Of a DNA stretch of 64,000 nucleotides, positions 58,237 through 64,000 are shown piece by piece (position 1 is the stretch's first letter; each line of letters begins with the position of its first letter). Both the position numbers and the translations under genes were made by a program. The DNA lies in assembly GCA_033296885.1 (NCBI GenBank), contig MU863877.1:1-64000 (forward strand). The letters are read 5' to 3'. The notes under the pieces were generated by a model. That model was not told the DNA's origin, ran no database searches, and saw only the letters and a program-made list of their open reading frames with translations. The DNA comes from Triangularia verruculosa (taxonomy: Eukaryota > Ascomycota > Sordariomycetes > Sordariales > Podosporaceae).

Positions 58237-61200
58237 TCAGGCCTTTGCGCTGACAAGCAGAGTAACAACCACGGCGATCGCAGCTAACCAAACCGCAGCA
58301 ACGGTGCTTCCCACAATGCCAACAACATGGCGTTGCCTGCGGGTCATTCGACGTACCTCGCCTTCTGTCCACCAAACGAGCAGTGGATCAAAAGCGCCGT
58401 GGTAGACCAACAGCGTCAAAAAGGGGAAAATGCACATGGCCAGTGCGCCATAATAGAAGAGTCGACGCTTCCTCTGATTGTCCGATGAAATGTACGCGTC
58501 GTCGCTGGACAAGACAAATGCGCCTGCTGTCTCCGGGTCGACAATTGGGGCAGGCGTCGGAGGCGTTGGAACGTGTGCGGTTTGTCGAAGTATGTCTCTT
58601 TTCTCACGGGTCGTCTTCGTCTTGTGGGTTGATCTACGCAACATGACTGGAAATCCAAAGCTGCTTCGTGTAGAGTTCCGAGGACGGTCGGCACGCACAT
58701 CACCAAATGGATTTCTGCAGGAGCGCGCGAAGACTGCTCGTCCATAGATCGGTGGACTACCGCTGCTGAGCGGTGAAACAATGGAGAGGTTTCGTCCATG
58801 GCCATCGAATCCCTTGTCCATACGATACGCGGGGTACGGCGTGGCAGTAGCAGGTATTCCCAGTCCGGTGGGTCGCCGGAGATGCGTGGGAGGAGGCTTT
58901 GGTAAACAAGGGGTGGGAGGGGTTTGTCGTTGAGGCTTCGCTATGCAGGGTGTTGGCGGACTAGTTCTCTGCGTCGCTCTGGAAGATAAAACACTGGAGT
59001 CCTGGCGAGTTCTGGTGGTGGTGAGGGTCATGTCATCTTCTCCACTTGCCCTTTTGATGGCTTGCTTTTTCACGGCTTCCTGTAACGTAATAAGTGGAAA
59101 GCTGAAGAGAGTGGGTGATTCCTTCGCCATGGAAATCGGCTCTTGATTTTGGGGAGTAAGGCGATTGTCCTTGTGCAAACCCGAGGGGCCGACCCCCTCG
59201 TTGGCGGCGTGCATATTATGGCTCATATCCTCCAATTCGTAGACGTCAGAAAGCTGAGGCACTGAGCTATTTGGAAGCACCTGAAAGGGATTTTCTCGGT
59301 TCTGTTGCTCTTTCGTTCGACGCAGGCGAGCATTGATCTTCTCGAGCAGAGCGCTTCTTGCCGTCTTGTCACTGGCCGTCGTGGCTGTATCTGTAAAATG
59401 GCGAACTGAATCCAATGGGTATCCATTGGCGCGAGGTACCCGCGGTTTTGGGAGAAAAACTGGGCGCCCTGTGTCTTTGATGTTTCTGAAAAGCTGATTG
59501 CTGGGTTTCATGTCATCCGCAGGGTGTTGCAAGATGCGCTCAGTAGACGTGAAGGCATCATAGGGAGATGGTCCAAAGGAACTACAATCCGAGTAGTCCG
59601 CGATGCTGCTTCCAGTGACTTTGATATTCTGGCTTCCACTCAGACCCGTACCGGAGGCACATGCAAGGTTGCTGCCAAATTGGCCTCCGACATTGGTCCC
59701 AACAGTTTCCCAGTCGCCTCTGTCACTCTGAACTTGATGAAAATTGTCATTGTAGAAGCTGCCTCTCCAGTCCTCGGTGAGATCGAGGTTTTGAGCTGGG
59801 GGCTCAGGTAGAGGAGCTGGTGCGAAACTAGCAGGGCGTTGAACCGGTATCTTGACCTCGTTCGGGTCATCTTGGTCCTCCCAAGCATCTTCAGATTCAG
59901 GAGCCTTGTAGGCTTGCAGCCTGTTGAGATAGGGATTTCTGCTCTGCATTCCTCGCTGCCCAGACTCCGGTAAAAGCTGTGTGGGAGACGCAAAAGGGTT
60001 TGTTGGGTTGTTGTTCTCCTCCAAGGGCGCTGATCCGGTGCCAGTCAACTGCTGAAGGGCCATGCTCACTTCTCTTTCTCGCACGGGCTGGAGAAAGGCG
60101 TTGTATGACTTGCGATCGTACTTGAATGGGTCTTCATCCGACTCTGAAGTAAGCGCGCCTGTGGAAAACTCGGCCAGGCCAGCATTGCATGCGTAATGTA
60201 GCCTGTCAAGCCTCTGTCTCAATTGCTCGTGGGCGTGATGTTGTGACGGTTGTAGCTCAGCATCGGCCAATGCATCACTTGGTGAGTCGCCGACAACTAC
60301 ATGCTCTTCGGAGAACCCCTCATAGTGCGCAAGCTGACTGTCATCGCTGTATCTATCGAGCAGCACTTGAGTATTCGAGTGTGACATCCCTGAGGGGGTA
60401 GGCGGATCATCGTGTTCCTGGAGATGGCTGTTCGCCGATTGATAGTATTGGGTAGATCGTTGGGTGGTTGGTAGCTCTGGAAGAGGAATACTGGGAGCAT
60501 CTCCAGCTGTGTCGTACAACTTGCGACGTTGTTTCCCCGGGTTGGCGCCATCATTGGCATGGTTTGACTTGGGAGATGGGGGAGTCAACGAATGGGCTAG
60601 CACGTAGTGGTCGCCATTGTTATCTCCGTTGCCACTAACTGGTGACTGGGGATGGTTTGTATTGATAGGTGGTGAGCTTTGAGCGACAGATCGATGCTCC
60701 ACGGTCGAGGGTTCTGACGGGAGGTATTGTCGATAGATGTTCTCAACCGTGCTTCCAGTCTCTCTTGGTCGGCGCTTGGAACAAATTTCCGGACCAGGGC
60801 CATGTACCCAGTCTAAATCAGGGTTGAAGTTTTCGTAAGGGCTCGACGGGATGGTCTCTGCTGACGGCGAGGAGGAGGCAGGCTGCGACGGTGCTTCATG
60901 CCTGTCCCGAGAAATTGGTGGGTTGGGAGAATAGCCAGTCAAACATCGCCCGTTGACAATGTGGGAGGACTTGACCAACTCCATGTGTGATGCCAATGGC
61001 AGGCCGTCTTTAGGGTGCGGCTCATCAAGAGGCTCGATCGGCAACTCACGAGGGGCGTTGACCGGCGTAGCTGGAACGACTTGGCCGGCTTTTTTGGCTG
61101 CCACTCTGGCCGTGATGGCTAGGTGAGCGTCGCCCAGGTTTGTGAAGAGTGTGCCCTTGGGGGTGATTGATCTCTTGGGAGTTGACATTGGCGGCACAAT

Positions 61201-61275
61201 GGCAGCCGAGCCCTCGGGTGATGGATGGTCCTTGAAGGGCACGGCCCCAGCACCTGGGTCGTCCTTTCCGATCAT
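58237..61275 (-). CDS. Large disordered protein with C-terminal membrane anchor
   Basis: A 1012-aa single exon. About 900 residues are hydrophilic and rich in Ser, Pro and Asn, with conserved-looking islands: KGTLFTNLGDAHLAITARVA near the start, DPFKYDRKSYNAFLQPVRER and RNPYLNRLQAYKAPESEDAW in the middle, and SALLEKINARLRRTKEQQNR. The C-terminus has a basic stretch (NQRKRR), a helix FYYGALAMCIFPFLTLLVYH, a loop with EGEVRRMTRRQRHVVG, and a second helix ending LLVSAKA. This suggests a hairpin or tail anchor in an internal membrane with a cytosolic N-terminus. Function unknown, and I do not recognise a named family. Confidence 0.8.
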   Translation of the reverse strand: MIGKDDPGAGAVPFKDHPSPEGSAAIVPPMSTPKRSITPKGTLFTNLGDAHLAITARVAAKKAGQVVPATPVNAPRELPIEPLDEPHPKDGLPLASHMELVKSSHIVNGRCLTGYSPNPPISRDRHEAPSQPASSSPSAETIPSSPYENFNPDLDWVHGPGPEICSKRRPRETGSTVENIYRQYLPSEPSTVEHRSVAQSSPPINTNHPQSPVSGNGDNNGDHYVLAHSLTPPSPKSNHANDGANPGKQRRKLYDTAGDAPSIPLPELPTTQRSTQYYQSANSHLQEHDDPPTPSGMSHSNTQVLLDRYSDDSQLAHYEGFSEEHVVVGDSPSDALADAELQPSQHHAHEQLRQRLDRLHYACNAGLAEFSTGALTSESDEDPFKYDRKSYNAFLQPVREREVSMALQQLTGTGSAPLEENNNPTNPFASPTQLLPESGQRGMQSRNPYLNRLQAYKAPESEDAWEDQDDPNEVKIPVQRPASFAPAPLPEPPAQNLDLTEDWRGSFYNDNFHQVQSDRGDWETVGTNVGGQFGSNLACASGTGLSGSQNIKVTGSSIADYSDCSSFGPSPYDAFTSTERILQHPADDMKPSNQLFRNIKDTGRPVFLPKPRVPRANGYPLDSVRHFTDTATTASDKTARSALLEKINARLRRTKEQQNRENPFQVLPNSSVPQLSDVYELEDMSHNMHAANEGVGPSGLHKDNRLTPQNQEPISMAKESPTLFSFPLITLQEAVKKQAIKRASGEDDMTLTTTRTRQDSSVLSSRATQRTSPPTPCIAKPQRQTPPTPCLPKPPPTHLRRPTGLGIPATATPYPAYRMDKGFDGHGRNLSIVSPLSSGSPPIYGRAVFARSCRNPFGDVRADRPRNSTRSSFGFPVMLRRSTHKTKTTREKRDILRQTAHVPTPPTPAPIVDPETAGAFVLSSDDAYISSDNQRKRRLFYYGALAMCIFPFLTLLVYHGAFDPLLVWWTEGEVRRMTRRQRHVVGIVGSTVAAVWLAAIAVVVTLLVSAKA

Positions 61276-62680
61276 ACTCGGGTATCTCTGAGGTCGATGC
61301 CCAATCAGTTCTCATTCTTGAATACGGGGAATATTCAGATTGAGCCATAGGCAACCAGAGCAAAAGAAATGCACGTACCTCAATTGTTCACAATCGGAAG
61401 GTTGGCAGAGAAAACGTTGCAGCGGAAATATCGAACCACAACAAGGGCAGTCGTTAGGGTAAAATTCTCACGGAAGCTGCGACTTTGTGGGAGCGTTAGC
61501 AACGGAGTGGTGACAAAAACGGAAGCCGTCATTGGCCGAGGTGAAGTGGGCAGGCTGGCTCGAGGAGCGATTGAGAAGGCGCAACTGGGCAGCGAGAGCC
61601 GCATCATACTTCCTTTGAAGTTGTGCTTTTTTGCGCCAGTGTTGAGGTGTGTGTTCTCGCCGCTGCCCAGTGGCCTCGACGAGTGGTGGGCCCAGGGGAG
61701 CAACTTACCTGATGCTCACAACTGCTTTGCTTGCCTGTGCTTGGAGGAGCACCAACAACGAGCACAGGCAACGTTTTTGACGAGAAGAACTGCTCAAAGA
61801 ATATCAAAGACTTGGGGCCAAATGCATGGGCTGAATATTCTCTGCTTGATATCAGTCAGTTGGAGGATGGTGTGGTGGATTGGTCAGAGACGAGGAGAAG
61901 ATGCGAGGCTGGAGATGGAACGAGGAGCATAGGGTTGTCAGCACTCTATTCCTTCTTTTATTGCACCCCCGGAGCATCCCAATCAGTCACAAGCCCTCAA
62001 CCTTCCGGGTTGTCTTTCCTCGAGAGGCCATTTTGCATGCTCGGCCGTCCCATCTCGACACCCCCACACTCGCAATCACCCAGCCCGCCGAGGCCTGGGC
62101 CATCTGATGTGCCAACCTCAGATGCCGCGCAGGCATTCGGTGTTGTACTTTTGCCTCGTGGCCAAGATAACAACGGGTGACATCTGTCACCATCACTTCC
62201 CAAGGTGGTCACTTTCACGGCCACAATGTCAACAAACCCCTGAATTGGTCCGTGCGTTTATCTCCTTGATGCGCACCCAGCTCCGGGTCGTCAGATGCAC
62301 GGCCTGGCCATCAACTGTTCACGCAAACTGTTCACGAGCATATGACGGTAAGGTTAACTCGTAATCACTAGGTATTTCGCCGCATTATACCCACTACGCT
62401 CGAATATCACCGTTATAAAGACTGTCAGCCATCACCAATACTGTGACGGCGGGCAGCCATTGCCACCACCATATATATACCACTGGAGCGAGCAATGCCG
62501 GTAAGAATTGCTCACTTGTAGCTTTTGTGTAACACGGCGGCTTTGGTGCAGTAGTCTGGAGCAACCGTGCCAAACTGAATCCATTAAAAGCGTAGGCAAC
62601 ATAGTCAGCCTGATTGATATCACATCCCTATTTTAGACTTGTAGGCATCTAGACCAATTGAATGAGTAATAATACTAGCA
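61276..62680. other. Upstream region and transition to AT-rich DNA
   Basis: Promoter and leader of the 1012-aa gene up to about 61900, then gene-free sequence becoming AT-rich after 62340. The plus-strand frames at 61369 and 61731 are not supported by any domain. Confidence 0.45.
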
Positions 62681-62684
62681 GTTT

Positions 62685-62778
62685 AAGCCTTTATTCCTCA
62701 ATCTGAGCTTTTATTCCCCCAATCTGAGCTTTTATGATCCCAATCTAAGCTTTTATTCCACCAATCTAAGCTTTTAAA
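62685..62778. repeat. 21-bp tandem repeat array
   Basis: About 4.5 copies of a 21-bp unit of the form RAGCTTTTATTCCMCCAATCT, the first copy one base shorter. Differences between copies are largely transitions. Related AATCTAAGCTTTTA pieces recur at about 63190, 63570 and 63778. Confidence 0.85.
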
Positions 62779-62828
62779 AGACATTGTGTGTCTCTAGTCT
62801 AAGCTTTCAAGGGACATCTAGCTCAAAT

Positions 62829-63170
62829 TAAGAGATACACTCCCCGTACTATGCACTTTGTCAATCTGTACTATGTGAGTGTAGCCGAAGATAATAACTA
62901 TAATATTATTACCGTAAAGTAGTAGTTAGAATCCTTAAAAAAAAGAAAAAGAAATAGCTTCCATCGTTATAGGATAACTATCTTTTATTGTATATTCTTT
63001 TTATTTTAATAATATCAATCTATTTTAAGATGGTGGCTTAAGAAAGATGTCGGAGTTAACATCGCCATATAGGAACGCAAAAATAGAGGTTAGGGTGATA
63101 AGTGAGAAACACTTTACCCACCTATACAGTACGGATTAACAAAGTGCATAGTACAGGGAGTATCTCTCTA
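62829..63170. mobile_element. MITE-like element 1
   Basis: Inverted repeats of about 45 bp: the left end contains CCCGTACTATGCACTTTGTC (62843-62862), and the right end, read inward, contains CCTGTACTATGCACTTTGTT. The outer AGAGATA/TATCTCT also pairs. Length about 340 bp, AT-rich, no coding capacity. The exact ends and target duplication are unclear. A TA lies at both sides (62836-62837, 63161-63162), which would suit a Tc1/mariner-type MITE. Confidence 0.75.
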
Positions 63171-63212
63171 AATTAAATATATAATAATATCAATCTAAGC
63201 TTTTAAGAATGT

Positions 63213-63533
63213 TATATAGAGAGAGTCTTTTCGCACAATGCACTCGATCTCAACACACTATATGGAGCATAAAAACTATACCAATTCCTCTAATCCTCAC
63301 ACCATTCTCTGCAAGTTTCAAGACTCGCCACCTTTAATAAGTACTCGGCCACCGACACCTATTATTGTAAGGGAAAAAGGGGTATATTACCTTATCTTTA
63401 AAGCAGCAGTTACTTAATTCTTTTTTTCTTACTTAAAAAGGTTGAAAAGGGTGGCTTATAGCATTGTATATAGTTGGTTATATAGTGTGGTGAGACTAAC
63501 TGCATTATGCGAAAAGACTGTCTCATTATATAT
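63213..63533. mobile_element. MITE-like element 2
   Basis: Inverted repeats of about 45 bp: the left end contains GTCTTTTCGCACAATGCA (63224-63241), and the right end, read inward, contains GTCTTTTCGCATAATGCA. Further inward CACACTATAT is shared. About 320 bp, AT-rich, no open frame. Unrelated in sequence to element 1 and separated from it by about 45 bp carrying the AATCTAAGCTTTTA repeat. Confidence 0.75.
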
Positions 63534-64000
63534 CTTTACTCCAAGCTTATAAATGACATTAAAATCATCAATCTAAGCTTTTAAGGACATCTAGCTTAAA
63601 TTAAATAAGTAATACTGATGGGATGGCACGAGGTATTACATATAATGAAGTGATGATGGATGTTAATTGTGAAAGAAAGAGAAGAAGCTAAGATGTGAGC
63701 TAATATACATGTCTGTGCCAGTGCTACGTGATACCGATGCCTCCTATGCCAATCCTTCTCATAAATAATATCAATAATCTAAGCTTTTAAAAGGCATGAT
63801 ACATCTCTAGTCTAAGATTATAAAGGATGTCGGAGTTCGCATGGCTTGATAGGAACGTAAAGATGATGTGGGGTGTGGGCACAGACCCACTGCCTTGCTC
63901 TTCTTCTTCCGCTTCTCTGTAGCTAGAATCACTGCCTTTTCCTCACCACTATTCACCAATACTACGTATTGCCCGCACCACTTCGTTGCCCCCTATCGAT
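63534..64000. other. AT-rich repeat DNA at window end
   Basis: Holds further copies of the AATCTAAGCTTTTA and GACATCTAGCT motifs and a second copy of the ATGTCGGAGTT...ATAGGAACG block (63828-63865, compare 63045-63080). Composition rises toward normal after 63860. No gene start could be fixed before the window ends. Confidence 0.55.

Overview
The window comes from a filamentous ascomycete, most likely a sordariomycete in or near the Sordariales. The genes are GC-rich and carry short introns (mostly 50-65 nt) with GTAAGT/GTATGT-type donors and CTAAC/CTGAC branch points. Repeats are AT-rich and show the transition-type damage of repeat-induced point mutation (RIP). The class II DAHP synthase, the fungal-type alpha-tubulin and several fungus-only families agree with this. 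I saw no bacterial or viral block, no CRISPR array, no rRNA and no convincing tRNA.

Layout. 1-2300: AT-rich DNA with one complete but dead Fot1/pogo-type transposon (279-2140, TA target duplication). 3049-5603: DUF1772 membrane protein and a convergent MFS transporter. 6544-17559: minus-strand block with a 961-aa conserved protein of unknown function, a She3-like coiled-coil protein and the Pta1/symplekin 3'-end processing subunit. 18719-24645: COA3, a DEP1/Sds3-type Rpd3L subunit and NOP12, the last two divergent. 26208-28137: alpha-tubulin. 29334-35837: a GPI-anchored wall protein, a secreted NTF2-like protein and a PLC-X-domain protein. 36160-37740: a minus-strand spliced, apparently noncoding transcript with a box C/D snoRNA in each intron. 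38060-41817: a mitochondrial-type 'CKB2-like' protein, an orphan ORF and a basic/acidic nuclear-looking protein. 43057-50470: two head-to-head paralogues of a roughly 1000-aa 2OG-Fe(II)-oxygenase-like family, both with altered active-site residues and one with an in-frame stop. 50553-51974: SprT-like metalloprotease. 54323-56845: class II DAHP synthase divergent from a HYPK-like UBA protein. 58237-61275: a 1012-aa tail-anchored-type protein. 62680-64000: AT-rich repeats with a 21-bp tandem array and two MITE-like elements.

Most genes are single-copy housekeeping functions with no operon-like logic: mRNA 3' processing, chromatin, 60S assembly, cytochrome oxidase assembly, cytoskeleton, shikimate pathway and nascent-chain acetylation. 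NOP12 and the snoRNA host both serve ribosome biogenesis but lie 12 kb apart. The least ordinary parts are the snoRNA host transcript, which has three branch-AG|GT junctions, and the degenerate oxygenase-like pair. Exon boundaries below were assigned by eye from splice consensus, phase and protein continuity. Phases close for every multi-exon gene listed, except the unresolved 5' exon of the She3-like gene and the undefined exon structure of the orphan ORF at 39553.
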